Assembly: GCA_021773555.1 (NCBI GenBank)
Contig: JAJFKA010000035.1
Location: forward strand, 1-64,000
Length of the DNA: 64,000 bases
Direction of reading: 5' to 3'
Origin: Gammaproteobacteria bacterium
GTDB taxonomy: Bacteria > Pseudomonadota > Gammaproteobacteria > Pseudomonadales > Azotimanducaceae
Both the position numbers and the translations under genes were made by a program. The notes under the pieces are model-generated. The model searched no databases and was not told the origin of the DNA. It saw nothing but the letters and a program-made list of their open reading frames with translations. Shown here one piece after another: positions 9,404-18,146 of the stretch; the stretch's first letter is position 1, and every line of letters begins with the position of its first letter.

Positions 9404-10411
9404 TTAACCATTTCTGAGCTCGCTAAGGATCCGGTGAACCTGCGCTTCAGGCAGGGAACCAGCGTTAAAAGCGGTCCGGTCAATGAGGTCGCCATACCGT
9501 TGCAGCACTTGCCCTGCCACCGATTCTGGTTCTGCAACCACCGCAAACGTATGCAAAATATCATCGTCAATCAACGCTGACATCTCCTCCGTCCGATGCT
9601 GCTTCATCAGAAAATTCAATTCAGTCTGCAATTCTCCCCAGCCATGTAATTCCAGCACCGCACGATATCCCGGTGTCGATCCATAGAATGCGATCCGGTC
9701 GCGCACTTGTGCGATGGCCCTGTCCATCGCTTCCTGGTTTGCTCCAGTCGCGATCATTGGGGCAAAGTCGATTTCAAAATTTTCGAGTGTCTCATCAACC
9801 CGGGTGAGCCCCTCGATAATCGCGGGCAGGTTAACTTCCCTGATGTAACGTTCCGTTGAAAACGGGTGCATGATCAGGCCGTCTGCAGTTTCTGCTGCAA
9901 CTTTGGTCATCAGGGGACCGGTTGCCGAAAGCACAATGCGCGGTCGACCCGAGCTGACATTGGTGGGTGAAAAGGTTTTTGGCATGAGCGTGTGCTGATA
10001 ATATTCACCCTCGAACGCCAGCGGCTCACCGTCATACCAGCAATCGAAGATTGCCTGCAGCGCATTGATAAACTCACGCATCTGCCGCGGCGCCTTATAC
10101 CAGGGCATGCTGAATCGCCGCACGATATGAGGCTGGACCTGGGTCCCAAGTCCGAGCACAAATCGACCCTGGCTGAAGGCGTTCAGATCGTGAGCGATAT
10201 GCGCGAGAGACATCGGGTTTCGCGCAAACGCGACAGCGACAGAAGTAATCAACTCGATGCGCTCGGAATGCTCGGCTGCGATCGCCAGCGGCAGGAATGG
10301 ATCGTGATCCAGCTCAGCAATGCGGGCACCGTCATAGCCGAGCGCTTCCAGCTGTTTGACCTGACCGGCAACCGTCGCCATGTCCGCGCTGAGGCCAGCA
10401 TCAACCTTCAT
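9404..10411 (-). CDS. LLM-class (luciferase-like) flavin oxidoreductase
   Basis: This 335-residue protein folds as a TIM barrel of the luciferase-like monooxygenase family, which uses FMN or F420. Typical stretches are EALGYDGARIAELDHDPFLPLAIAAEHS (28-55), ITSVAVAFARNPMSLAHIAHDLN, GRFVLGLGTQV near residue 87, and AAETADGLIMHPF. It resembles the F420-dependent LLM subfamily common in actinobacteria and in marine proteobacteria. The substrate is unknown. It lies downstream of a phytanoyl-CoA dioxygenase-like gene on the same strand, 37 nt apart, so the two may act on the same compound. Confidence 0.85.
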   Translation of the reverse strand: MKVDAGLSADMATVAGQVKQLEALGYDGARIAELDHDPFLPLAIAAEHSERIELITSVAVAFARNPMSLAHIAHDLNAFSQGRFVLGLGTQVQPHIVRRFSMPWYKAPRQMREFINALQAIFDCWYDGEPLAFEGEYYQHTLMPKTFSPTNVSSGRPRIVLSATGPLMTKVAAETADGLIMHPFSTERYIREVNLPAIIEGLTRVDETLENFEIDFAPMIATGANQEAMDRAIAQVRDRIAFYGSTPGYRAVLELHGWGELQTELNFLMKQHRTEEMSALIDDDILHTFAVVAEPESVAGQVLQRYGDLIDRTAFNAGSLPEAQVHRILSELRNG

Positions 10412-10448
10412 TTTCGTTACCCGGCGGGAATTGACCTAAAAACAAAAG

Positions 10449-11426
10449 CTACTGCTCGCCTCTCGGCATGGACTTTCGAACCTGCGGATCAAAACCTGAC
10501 GCGACCCATTCGCATTGCGCAGTGTTCCAGTGGGAGAAAAACAAACGCTTCTTCGCATCAGGGTGCAAGGCAAGGCGTTCTGGAAACAGGTTCCAGTTTG
10601 TGAGCACCGGTGACGGCGCGCGTACGTACTTGTTTGTCGTTGGCAAGGTACTGCGCAACCAGCCACCCCGAGCGTAGTATTGATGCCAGGTTCGCCTGGA
10701 CGCAATTCCGTCACCGTCAAGTCGGGTATGGAAGGTCGCGGTGTCATAGAGCACACAGGTTCCTGCGTTTCCGTATATTGGCGTCTCCTGATACTGATCC
10801 CCCTGGGCGTCAAATACCTCGCGCAACGTTTCAAAACGATTGCTACCTGGCACCACACAAAACGCCGGTGTTGTCGGTCCAACATCGCTGAGGTAGTGAA
10901 TCGCACACAGCCAGTCACAGGGCATATAGGGCTCACGGATTAACCTGTCTGCAGACACAGCATCATGATGAAAATTCATGGTGCCAATGCCGGCATTTTC
11001 CGGCGTCTCACGAAAATTGAATTCACTGAATCTGACTCGCTCAGCACCGCCTAAAATCTGTTCAACCAGCGGATAGGACCCGGGGTGCTGGGTGAACCTG
11101 TCCAGTTCCGGATAATCCAGGAGCGGCTGAGAAAATATCAGTCCCTGGTTGCGGTGGTGCGGTTTGCGTCGCGCTCCCAGACCCCAGACCTCCGGGCTTT
11201 CCCGCTGTGTCCGGTCATAAAAGTTATTCAACGTGGCAAGGTCATCCGACGGCAGGCAAGCTTTGAGCACAACGAAGCCATTGTCAGTGAAAAAATCACA
11301 AGCTGCGTCCCGGTCTGCTTCAGGGTCGAATTCTGGCGGCCGCTGGTCCGCGATTCGTCCAAATCCCTGCGTGGCGAGCGCTTCATCCCCGGATTCATTT
11401 TCCTGACGAGTTAGCTTTACATTCAT
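10449..11426 (-). CDS. Phytanoyl-CoA dioxygenase family protein
   Basis: The protein belongs to the Fe(II)/2-oxoglutarate-dependent PhyH family. The HxD part of the iron-binding facial triad is in MNFHHDAVSAD near residue 160, the distal His is in TATFHTRLDG near 242, and a following Arg in SRRTWHQYYARGG suits 2-oxoglutarate binding. I choose the ATG at 11426, which has GGAGA 7 nt upstream, over a GTG ten codons earlier without a ribosome binding site. The product is 325 residues. The family includes hydroxylases of lipids and natural products, so the substrate is open. It precedes the LLM oxidoreductase and may form an operon with it. Confidence 0.87.
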   Translation of the reverse strand: MNVKLTRQENESGDEALATQGFGRIADQRPPEFDPEADRDAACDFFTDNGFVVLKACLPSDDLATLNNFYDRTQRESPEVWGLGARRKPHHRNQGLIFSQPLLDYPELDRFTQHPGSYPLVEQILGGAERVRFSEFNFRETPENAGIGTMNFHHDAVSADRLIREPYMPCDWLCAIHYLSDVGPTTPAFCVVPGSNRFETLREVFDAQGDQYQETPIYGNAGTCVLYDTATFHTRLDGDGIASRRTWHQYYARGGWLRSTLPTTNKYVRAPSPVLTNWNLFPERLALHPDAKKRLFFSHWNTAQCEWVASGFDPQVRKSMPRGEQ

Positions 11427-11600
11427 CGCGTGTCTCCGTATCCGTTTGATACCCACATGTGAAATAGCCGCAGCCTACCGTGCCGGGTCGCAGCCACGCA
11501 ATATCTTAACGCGCTTTGCGACAGCACGCATGACTCGGCATGGACGAAACAGACAAAAAGCGTTAAATTGATCGTCGGAAACGGTATCCCTTGCGGACCG

Positions 11601-11699
11601 GCGGGAGTCACCCCCGCACTATCCAGCAAACCTCTATGTAAGGTATCTCTCCTTAAGGTTTATAACCCTATCGATGAGACCAGTGGGATTCACCCCCAC
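11601..11699 (+). promoter_or_regulatory. Twin-hairpin leader before the cyclase-like gene
   Basis: The roughly 300-nt spacer before the cyclase-domain gene has no credible gene. It contains GCGGGAGTCACCCCCGC (11601-11617) and GTGGGATTCACCCCCAC (11683-11699). Each folds into a 5-bp stem with a 7-nt loop, AGTCACC or ATTCACC. The second base pair differs compensatorily, C-G versus T-A. A third weaker hairpin, TAAGG-TATCTCT-CCTTA (11639-11655), lies between them. The last hairpin ends 29 nt before the ATG, and GGAGG follows. I match it to no known riboswitch. A protein-binding or CsrA-type leader is possible because GGA is present in both stems. Confidence 0.5.
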
Positions 11700-11728
11700 C
11701 ATAAACACCAAAAAAGTGAGGAGGACTT

Positions 11729-12256
11729 ATGTCCACACCATCCCATGAACTACCTTCACGCCTGTCTGAAAGAAATGTCATTCTGGCCCATCTTGATATC
11801 CGCGGGTTCCTGCATATCATCGAACAGTTGGAAAACCAGATTGCTGTTACTAATTTCCTCGACGGGTTCTATGAAATCTGCTCCACGCAAACTGGTGCTC
11901 ACGGCGGCGAAGTAATCAAATATATGGGCGACAGCTGCCTATCACTGTTCGCCGATACAGACGCCGAAAACGCCATCGCTGCTGTCGCGAAAATTCGTGA
12001 GGCTTTCTCGCAGTTCTGTATCGACAGCCAGGTAACCCCAACAGATATACGGGGGGGCCTGCATATTGGTGACGTGATTGTCGGACAGTTCGGTCCGGAG
12101 GGTTTCAAAGATGTCATTGGTAAGACGGTAAACACACTTTTTTTGATGTCTGGAAATGGCATCACCATTAGTGAACAGCTTTACCGAAAACTACCCTCCG
12201 ACAAACGCAGCCCCTGGCGGAAGCAGAGCGGACATGTTGTCTATGTGATGAAATAG
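11729..12256 (+). CDS. Stand-alone class III nucleotidyl cyclase domain protein
   Basis: The 175-residue protein is a single adenylate/guanylate cyclase homology domain with no attached sensor. The metal-binding aspartates are present: D23 in LAHLDIRGF and D68 in KYMGDSCLSLF. GLHIGDVIVGQFG and FKDVIGKTVN follow, with the base-contacting Asp and transition-state Asn in place. The catalytic Arg expected four residues after that Asn is Leu (VNTLFL). The protein may therefore be weakly active or a binding domain, but I cannot decide from sequence. AGGAGG lies just before the ATG. The gene is isolated: a REP-like, homopolymer-rich stretch follows it and the leader hairpins precede it. Confidence 0.8.
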   Translation: MSTPSHELPSRLSERNVILAHLDIRGFLHIIEQLENQIAVTNFLDGFYEICSTQTGAHGGEVIKYMGDSCLSLFADTDAENAIAAVAKIREAFSQFCIDSQVTPTDIRGGLHIGDVIVGQFGPEGFKDVIGKTVNTLFLMSGNGITISEQLYRKLPSDKRSPWRKQSGHVVYVMK

Positions 12257-12265
12257 CTTAACGTC

Positions 12266-12376
12266 GGGGGGGGGGTTTATTTGGTCTGTTTTTTTTTTCT
12301 CGGTATTTTAATCCCGACCCCACCGATCGCGCCCCCACCGATCCGTTTACTCCGGCACTTTACCCCGACCCCACCA
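12266..12376. repeat. Homopolymer tracts and degenerate REP-like repeat
   Basis: The 122-nt spacer after the cyclase-like gene has a run of ten G (12266-12275), a run of ten T (12289-12298) and three copies of CCCCACCRATC (around 12317-12327, 12332-12342 and 12367-12377). At 12346-12372 it carries TTTACTCCGGCACTTTA followed by CCCCGACCCC. This is the right half of the REP-like palindrome found at 21.2-22.3 kb, with one changed base (ACCCC for ACTCC). The left half is missing. It abuts the stop codon of the DUF3604 gene. Confidence 0.65.
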
Positions 12377-12378
12377 AT

Positions 12379-14430
12379 CTAACTCAATGGGACATACCAG
12401 ATGGGCGATGACCAGCTGCGTTCCTGCAGCGTGGGATGCAGATTCGGTCGTGGCGGCACACCAGCGCGCAAGGCATCCCAGGTGGACCATCGGCACGTCG
12501 GGTTTTCGAGTACTCGTACATAATAAAAGGCCTGCTGGGTTGGCTCAAACTGTGGATCCTGCCAAAGCGTTTTGAGTTCAGCCGCACCACTGTTGGCCGA
12601 AATTGCACAGGTTGCGAGATCAACTGTTGCACCATTGTCAGGGCACCGATGTGTCAATGGGTCGACGATGCCACCATCAGAACACGCCACATCATAGACC
12701 TGCTCGTGCGATACGCCTGCGTCCAACCAGCCCTTGACCACCTGCAGTCGTTGCAGGGGTGCGGATTTGGAATCCCGTGCCGCCCATACAATGAATGAAG
12801 GGGTCAGGTCTTTCTGACCAATCAGGTCTGAACCCATTGATACGCCATTCGCATAGGCCTGACTTAGCATGTCGCGTGCACCCAGCAGTGCTTCGTCGAA
12901 GCCGTAACCGGCAAAAAAACGGACCGGTATACGGGGACCGGAAGTCGCAAACGTTTCCTTGCGCCGAAATGCGTCATAGATCGCACCTCGTTCATTTTCT
13001 TCCGCCCAGACACCGGTAAGCCCGGAGGCACTCCAGGTCTGTGCGGCGACGACACTGTAGGTTCTCCCATCGAGATCTTCCGTTTGTCGTGCGATGACCT
13101 CAGTGGCGTCGGCTGCCGCTTGCGCCTCTTTCGCCGCTGCCGCGGCAGCCTCGCCGAGTGGTACTGAACCCCGGAGCGATGCGGTTGCATCCAGAAGCCC
13201 AACCTTGCCGAACCAGTTCGATTCGTCATCAGAGATTGCACCAGTGTGTGTATCCGAGGAACCGATGAAGCCAAATTTGAATGGATTGGTGATACCACGA
13301 TCCGTGAACGCCATGCCGTTCAGCAGGGCTTCACGCGCGTATGAACCCTTCGGTTCGCTATAGAGCATGGTCGCAATGCGATAGGGCATGATTTCAAAAT
13401 CCGCCCATTCATCTGTCTCGGACAGGCTCGGATGCGTCTCGGATGTCCCCTTTATCTGTGTAATTTCAATCAGCGGCTCATTGCGCGAACGCAGGCCAGC
13501 GTACTCATCATCCAGGGGATCGCCTGCCCAATCGACCAGTTTGAACATCTGCCCGTTCGAACCGTTGGAATTGTGCGGAATAGCCAGGGACTCAATACCC
13601 TGTCCGCGCAGGTCATCCATCCAGCGCCACAGACCCTCGGGGTCCTGGCTATGGAAACGAGAATAAGGCATGGCGGGTAGTTTATCGGCACCGCGAAAGA
13701 TGACATTACGGTGCAGGTTGCCACGGTCATCCGACGAGGTGGTGTACTCGTAGGCGACAAAGGTGGTGAATTTACCGGGCTGATTGAATTGTTCCGCCGC
13801 ACGAATCGTATCAGCCCAGGCGGTACGGGAGATGTCATAGACCTCCTGGACCTTGACCTCACCACCAGTAATCGCGGCCAGTGTATCTCGCAGGAAGGTG
13901 CCAAACGCAACGCCCCGACCCGGCAAACTGTCGATGTTCAGGTTTTCAGGCGCGTTGAGATTGTGCAACCTCTCAACGTAACTGTGTTTGGAGAACTCGG
14001 TGCTGGTATCAGCGGCCGCTGAAACAGTACCCAAAAACATGGCGTGGTCGGTCACCGCATAGAAGTCGAGCGGCTCTCGTAATTGTACGTCAAAGCCGGC
14101 CGGATGTTTTATCGCCTCACCCCTGGCATAGCGGTAGGCATCATACGGTGTGGCAAGTGTGCCGAAGGCGAAGGCGTCAAATGAGTAGGCGGTGTGTACA
14201 TGCAGGTCGCCGAAATAGGCGTTGCGGTTTGCGTTGACTGCTGGATGCGCGATGAGAGTGTCTTTGGGCATCGGCAGGCGGGCGCCGCCAAACCGAGACG
14301 GTGTGGCCGCAGCAACCGGTTCGTCAGCAGCGGCGTCTGTTGCAGGTGGTGTCTGGTCCTCGCCCGAACAACCGAAGAGCCCCAGCGCGAGAATGAGGAG
14401 GATTGATCGACCCACTATTCCATATTGCAT
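12379..14430 (-). CDS. DUF3604 domain lipoprotein
   Basis: This 683-residue protein starts with a lipoprotein signal (ILLILALGLFGCSGE, Cys near residue 21), so it is probably anchored to a membrane facing the periplasm. The mature part carries the DUF3604 signature YFGDLHVHTAYSFDAF near residue 72, DFYAVTDHAMFLG, and a C-terminal HTGAISDDESNWFGKVG. These histidine-rich motifs recall PHP-type metal phosphoesterases, but the function of DUF3604 proteins is not established. They are frequent in marine proteobacteria. GGAG lies 8 nt before the ATG. Its stop codon adjoins the degenerate REP-like repeat. No operon partner is evident. Confidence 0.87.
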   Translation of the reverse strand: MQYGIVGRSILLILALGLFGCSGEDQTPPATDAAADEPVAAATPSRFGGARLPMPKDTLIAHPAVNANRNAYFGDLHVHTAYSFDAFAFGTLATPYDAYRYARGEAIKHPAGFDVQLREPLDFYAVTDHAMFLGTVSAAADTSTEFSKHSYVERLHNLNAPENLNIDSLPGRGVAFGTFLRDTLAAITGGEVKVQEVYDISRTAWADTIRAAEQFNQPGKFTTFVAYEYTTSSDDRGNLHRNVIFRGADKLPAMPYSRFHSQDPEGLWRWMDDLRGQGIESLAIPHNSNGSNGQMFKLVDWAGDPLDDEYAGLRSRNEPLIEITQIKGTSETHPSLSETDEWADFEIMPYRIATMLYSEPKGSYAREALLNGMAFTDRGITNPFKFGFIGSSDTHTGAISDDESNWFGKVGLLDATASLRGSVPLGEAAAAAAKEAQAAADATEVIARQTEDLDGRTYSVVAAQTWSASGLTGVWAEENERGAIYDAFRRKETFATSGPRIPVRFFAGYGFDEALLGARDMLSQAYANGVSMGSDLIGQKDLTPSFIVWAARDSKSAPLQRLQVVKGWLDAGVSHEQVYDVACSDGGIVDPLTHRCPDNGATVDLATCAISANSGAAELKTLWQDPQFEPTQQAFYYVRVLENPTCRWSTWDALRAGVPPRPNLHPTLQERSWSSPIWYVPLS

Positions 14431-14890
14431 ATCCGGCTCCAGTTTTTAACATTTCGGACCGAGCGTACCGTACTTTTAATCACAAGGCTAACCACAAGGT
14501 TTGTGGTTCTTGACGATGCTAATCAAGGTTCGATGGTGGTTCCGAGGCGAGTCAAACTCGTGTCTGCAAGATCGTTGTCCAGAGCCAACAGTTTGTGCTC
14601 GACAGGTTCAATTACAATTTTGCAATAAATATTCTCAGTTTATACCTTTGCCTACAATGCTACGGATAGCGCCTGAAGAAAGGTGTTTGGCGACAATTAG
14701 ATTAGTGTCATCTTAAAATGATGCAATATGACCGTATAAAGTAATTGGCGTTAAACAGAAACGCTTAACGACAAATTGATGCAGCGATCGGCTTTTGCTG
14801 AAACGGCGCCGATATTCTAACAACTGGATTGTTCTTCTTTTCGCTATGAAACATAACGCGGGACAAGGCACTTCATAAGCGGTTCTGGAG
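14431..14890. other. 460-nt spacer with a perfect inverted repeat
   Basis: No gene with a credible start and ribosome binding site is visible. AACCACAA-GGT-TTGTGGTT at 14490-14508 is a perfect 8-bp inverted repeat about 60-80 nt before the DUF3604 start, a possible operator or hairpin. On the minus strand a 38-codon open stretch ending with a stop near 14530 reads like protein (VIEPVEHKLLALDNDLADTS). It lacks a start and may be the tail of a decayed gene. The rest shows nothing recognisable. Confidence 0.4.
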
Positions 14891-16315
14891 CTAATCCAGC
14901 AATCCAAGCTCAACCTGCCTGGCAAACTGTAATCCGGCTATGATCTGGTTATTCATCGATGAAATGAAGAAACCCCCTGCCGGTGAAAGAAGTGCCAGCG
15001 ATGGATACAGCTGTCGTATCGCGTTTAGCTGCTGTTCGAACAAACTTTGATTTTGCCTGGTAGGTAACGTCAAAGCTTTTTTCAAATGTATCAGCGTTAT
15101 TCTGTCCGCGGATACTGGCGCCTTCAGCACACCCTTTTTTTGCAGGTCCTCAGTTAAGATCTTTTTTACTGTTTCTTCATCATCCATATCCCAATCGGCG
15201 AATTCCGCATTAACCTCCGCGATCATTCGATGTTCAGCACTATCATTATTGACGCAGATATCGTGGTTGAATATTCGATAGACAGGCGTGTCTTCATCCA
15301 CAATAAAGAGGGTGTGGCTCCGGTGACCAACTAATTCAGAAGGTACAGAAATCAGCGCAAGTGCGAGTGAGGTTCGATTGAATTCAGGATCGCTGCCCTC
15401 ATTACCGGTAGCTTCCAACAGTGAAGCATGTTGGGCGCTCCATGCCATTTTATTCGTGCTCAGTACCGTTCCGTCCTGCAACTCGAGCCTGAATTCATTG
15501 TTGTCATGTCTGAGTGTTTTTATCGGTTGCTGAATCAACGTGACACTCGGATCACGACGAAGTTGGTTCATGATCGCTCGGGGCAGAGCCCCTGCGTCCC
15601 CTTCGGTTGGAAATGAAAAAACAGTCTCATTAAGGCATTGAGGTGAATCGCTCCATTGACTCAGCAACGTTTCGGGATAGAAGAGTGGCGTCCAGGCAAC
15701 CCGGTGCCAGCGTGCAAGGAACTCACTATCCCTGGCACCTGTAATCTTTCTGGCAATTGGGCTAATCAGCAGATTGTGAAGAGTTGGACCATGGTTGTAG
15801 AACGCGGCTGTTTCATAATCCAGCTCATCATAGTAGCTGCTGAGTTTGTGCCGCGCATGCAGGTGACTCATCTTCTGCTGCAGAGAGGCCCTTAATTCCT
15901 CCTGGATGACTTCCTGTTCACCGGCTGTCAGGCCCCCTCTGAGCACTTCAAATTTATTGCTCTGCTCTAGATCTTCATAGACCTTGTCCCGAAATATCAT
16001 CTGTGGCGCGGACACTGGTTGGGTGGTAATGAATTCGTGTACGAAATTCTCAATATGCGAAGTAAATCGACCACAGTCGTTACGAACGTTTGTGTTAAAC
16101 GACAATACGTCCGCATGCTCCTGGTCGTTAAAGGAAGTGAACTCGTAAAGCACCATGCCAAGATCGAAATGTTGGCCGTAGAGATTTTGACCATTGAAAT
16201 AGCCGCCCCAATGGGGTGTCGGGTTTACAATGGTGCAAGGGATGCGGGCCTTCGATAGCTGCACAGCAGCCGTCAGCGCCGCAAGGGAATTACCAGCAAT
16301 AACAACGTCGGACAT
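14891..16315 (-). CDS. FAD/NAD(P)-binding oxidoreductase-like protein
   Basis: The protein of about 474 residues begins with a dinucleotide-binding beta-alpha-beta unit, MSDVVIAGNSLAALTAAVQL, and a C-terminal segment with LSPAGGFFISSMNNQIIAGLQFARQVE. That layout fits amine-oxidase or UDP-galactopyranose-mutase-like flavoproteins. The glycine signature is unusual: GxGxxG is replaced by GNSLAA, so two of three glycines are absent and FAD binding is uncertain. The middle part, with YYDELDYETAAFYNHGPTLH, is not diagnostic. I start at the ATG at 16315; a GTG four codons upstream is the alternative, and neither has a strong ribosome binding site. The substrate is unknown. Confidence 0.6.
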   Translation of the reverse strand: MSDVVIAGNSLAALTAAVQLSKARIPCTIVNPTPHWGGYFNGQNLYGQHFDLGMVLYEFTSFNDQEHADVLSFNTNVRNDCGRFTSHIENFVHEFITTQPVSAPQMIFRDKVYEDLEQSNKFEVLRGGLTAGEQEVIQEELRASLQQKMSHLHARHKLSSYYDELDYETAAFYNHGPTLHNLLISPIARKITGARDSEFLARWHRVAWTPLFYPETLLSQWSDSPQCLNETVFSFPTEGDAGALPRAIMNQLRRDPSVTLIQQPIKTLRHDNNEFRLELQDGTVLSTNKMAWSAQHASLLEATGNEGSDPEFNRTSLALALISVPSELVGHRSHTLFIVDEDTPVYRIFNHDICVNNDSAEHRMIAEVNAEFADWDMDDEETVKKILTEDLQKKGVLKAPVSADRITLIHLKKALTLPTRQNQSLFEQQLNAIRQLYPSLALLSPAGGFFISSMNNQIIAGLQFARQVELGLLD

Positions 16316-16366
16316 GAGGTTCACCACGATTGGATTCTGTTGGTCTGTAAAAGAGAGTAGTGAAAT

Positions 16367-16604
16367 CTACCCAACGCGAAATTGCCCCAGATCAAGCGCA
16401 TCGCGCAAACTGGCGACCGGTGGTCTGGTTATCTCATAGTCTGGAGTTTCAGCGAGTTGGACAGGATGAAATTTGACGGGATCGGTGTATCGTGCCGCGG
16501 TAACAACATCTACTCTTAATTTTAAAGCCAACCGGAGCTAATTCGATATTCAGGCCATTGAATGAATATCCCGTTAAAATTCCTATCCTCAAAGGGCGCA
16601 TCAT
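16367..16604 (-). pseudogene. Possible small frameshifted gene remnant
   Basis: Two overlapping minus-strand frames look like one broken small gene. From ATG at 16604 the first frame reads MMRPLRIGILTGYSFNGLNI, then LAPVGFK. In the neighbouring frame the sequence continues as KLRVDVVTAARYTDPVKF and ends with RPPVASLRDALDLGQFRVG at a TAG (16367-16369). The switch would occur in the A-rich run at about 16514-16527. Joined, the product would have about 78 residues. I do not recognise a family. It could also be chance open sequence or a sequencing slip. The rest of the 16316-16655 spacer shows nothing. Confidence 0.3.
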
Positions 16605-16655
16605 TCGCGGAGCCTGTCTGCCAAAAGCTACTGATGTTCCAGCGCAGGCAATATC

Positions 16656-18146
16656 TCACCTAAGTTCTCCGATTTTTGTGGATGTCTTACTCATCAAAAT
16701 CAGCGGTGTAAACATACTGGAATCGCGGGATTGTTCGCCCCGGATCAGCTCGAGTAAAAACTCTCGCTCGGTATCAACTCCATTAATCAAATCTTCAATT
16801 TTTGACTCAACGAAATAGTCGGGTCTGGCACCACCACGATTAGTGTTATCGAGCACAGCTATCTCATACCGCGTAAATGGAAGTGTTACCCTAACGCGGC
16901 TATTGGGAAGGCTTACTATGCGAATTTGGCCGGCGTTGTCACCCTGATATCCACCTCCACATTCTTCACCCACAAGTTTTACGCGCCCGGTACTTTGCGA
17001 AAATGCGCAGAACTCGGCAGCCGTAGAGGCCGACCCGCCATCAACCAGCGCATAAACAGGTCCTGTGTATGCATTACGCTTTGGTCTTTGGAATTTTAGG
17101 CCAGGGTGCCACCTATCCATAAAGCGTAAGAGTCCGGGTCGCAGGAAAAGTCGCGACAGCGAGTCACCAGTTGCATACTCCAGGTAAGATTGACTCTTTA
17201 GCGTCGTTGCAAGCGTTCGAAAGTAGCGAAATGGTTTGTGGGCAATGTAGCGCATTAACAAAATCGCATACTCGTCAAAGCCACCGGAGTTACCCCGGAG
17301 GTCTATCACCAATGCCTCACTATTCTGCTCCGATATAGCGCTGAAACTTTTCTTAAGAAAACGAGGAAAGTTTGTAGTTCCCGATAAAAAAGTGGGTAGC
17401 GTGAGAACAGCGACATTGGGATCAGTCAAAAACTCTAGGCTAAGTGGGCGGGAAAGATCTCTTTCGCGCTTTGAAATACAGGCGCCAATTTCACCCGAGA
17501 TACCCGCGTTTAGACGGATGTATTTTTCTTCGGCATCATATTTTCGATATCTAATGTCAAAGGCATCCGTATTTCCCAAATATCGCCAGTAGCGTGATGC
17601 GAAATTTCGCTCGAGGGTGCGATACTTATGGCTGCGGTTTTCTCCATCTGCCGAGCCGTGAACTACAAGTTTTCGAATAAGTGATATAGCACTGTCGCCA
17701 TTTATAGAGAGTATCTCGGCCCCTGTCAGGGTACCCGGTGCCTGACAGGAATCGCGCACCCAAAGACGCTCGTTTAACACCTTTACCCTCAGCGGAAACA
17801 GGCGCGCCTCGCTATTCTCGAAGGCAACCAATTTATTTGAACCCAGCAATACCGTGTGCACACACTGAACGCCCGTTACGACCGGCGACAGTACGCGCAA
17901 AAATTCACGTTCTGTCATATTGGGCTGCACAGACGAACCAGCGTTGTCGAACAGTTGTTCTATTTCAGCTGCAGGTCGATAGCGATATAATCCCGGATGC
18001 ACTTCTTCATATATTTTTTTGAGCACCGCAATATCGCTGTGCAGCTCCCTGGCACTATATTTAATGTCCACATTCCATGGATCACACCTGGCAATGGTGG
18101 GCGGCCCCACTGCAAACAAGGTAAGCATGGCAAATAGTGCCTTCAC
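16656..18146 (-). CDS. S41-family secreted serine peptidase
   Basis: The 496-residue protein has a signal peptide (MKALFAMLTLFAVGPPTIA) and should be exported. The tail-specific protease (S41) core is in the second half: VIDLRGNSGGFDEYAILLM near residues 295-313, and the nucleophile region VDGGSASTAAEFCAF near 372-386. GGARPDYFVE near 450 fits the substrate-flanking strand. The N-terminal half, with HSDIAVLKKIYEEVHPGLY, is typical of the S41 group that includes uncharacterised exported proteases. The start overlaps the stop of the upstream membrane-protein gene by 4 nt, so the two are translationally coupled. A ToxR-like regulator is divergent from the pair. Confidence 0.85.
   Translation of the reverse strand: MKALFAMLTLFAVGPPTIARCDPWNVDIKYSARELHSDIAVLKKIYEEVHPGLYRYRPAAEIEQLFDNAGSSVQPNMTEREFLRVLSPVVTGVQCVHTVLLGSNKLVAFENSEARLFPLRVKVLNERLWVRDSCQAPGTLTGAEILSINGDSAISLIRKLVVHGSADGENRSHKYRTLERNFASRYWRYLGNTDAFDIRYRKYDAEEKYIRLNAGISGEIGACISKRERDLSRPLSLEFLTDPNVAVLTLPTFLSGTTNFPRFLKKSFSAISEQNSEALVIDLRGNSGGFDEYAILLMRYIAHKPFRYFRTLATTLKSQSYLEYATGDSLSRLFLRPGLLRFMDRWHPGLKFQRPKRNAYTGPVYALVDGGSASTAAEFCAFSQSTGRVKLVGEECGGGYQGDNAGQIRIVSLPNSRVRVTLPFTRYEIAVLDNTNRGGARPDYFVESKIEDLINGVDTEREFLLELIRGEQSRDSSMFTPLILMSKTSTKIGELR

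Noticed and set aside
12266-12298. Phase-variable homopolymer tracts (ten G, ten T)
   Set aside because: Both runs lie after a stop codon and outside any gene or clear promoter, so there is no evidence of phase variation.
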